From: RPRB01 sp035501615
GTDB lineage: Bacteria > Myxococcota > Myxococcia > Myxococcales > Myxococcaceae
NCBI GenBank assembly: GCA_035501615.1
Contig: DATJVY010000059.1
Span: 1 to 5,938, forward strand
Length of the DNA stretch: 5,938 nucleotides
Direction: 5' to 3'
Shown here piece by piece: positions 5,937 to 5,938 of this stretch (positions are counted from its first letter, which is position 1; each line of letters opens with the position of its first letter). The notes under the pieces are model-generated. The model worked only from the letters and a program-made list of their open reading frames with translations, had not been told where the DNA came from and ran no database searches. Both the position numbers and the translations under genes were made by a program.

Positions 5937-5938
5937 GA

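Overview
The window is very GC-rich and almost entirely coding, with six protein genes separated by gaps of 31 bp or less and strong G/C preference at third codon positions. GTG starts are frequent (two of the five visible starts, and possibly a third). GC content, gene families and start-site style suggest a Myxococcota/deltaproteobacterium-like genome (Anaeromyxobacter-type composition), but an actinobacterium, acidobacterium or other high-GC lineage cannot be excluded from sequence alone. I see no RNA genes, insertion sequences, CRISPR arrays or long repeats, and no stretch over 300 bp lacks a gene.

Region 1 (1-4218, plus strand) is a compact four-gene, operon-like run. It starts with an O-carbamoyltransferase of the NodU/CmcH/TobZ family whose first ~20 residues lie off the left edge. 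Its stop codon overlaps the start of a 142-aa SxtJ-family membrane protein. Next is a 52-aa single-helix protein of the DUF5989 type, starting at GTG. The last gene encodes a membrane-anchored SGNH/GDSL-type hydrolase with one TPR-like block inserted in the catalytic domain and another at the C-terminus. The first three genes match, in order, approximate size and type, the sxtI-sxtJ-sxtK trio of cyanobacterial saxitoxin clusters. There sxtI is the carbamoyltransferase and sxtJ/sxtK are small proteins of unknown function known to accompany carbamoyltransferases elsewhere. The inference is a membrane-associated carbamoylation module paired with a surface-facing esterase/acyl-modifying enzyme, probably acting on a glycan, lipid or secondary metabolite. 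The substrate cannot be read from this window.

Region 2 (4226-5443, minus strand) is a DUF4032 protein with a WaaP/Kdo-kinase-like fold. It converges on the SGNH gene with only 7 bp between stop codons, so it is a separate transcription unit.

Region 3 (5475-5936, plus strand) is a PaaI-type hotdog thioesterase, divergent from the DUF4032 gene across a 31-64 bp gap. A TACAGT -10-like hexamer lies six bases before its GTG, suggesting a leaderless mRNA. Its stop codon is 2 bp from the right edge.
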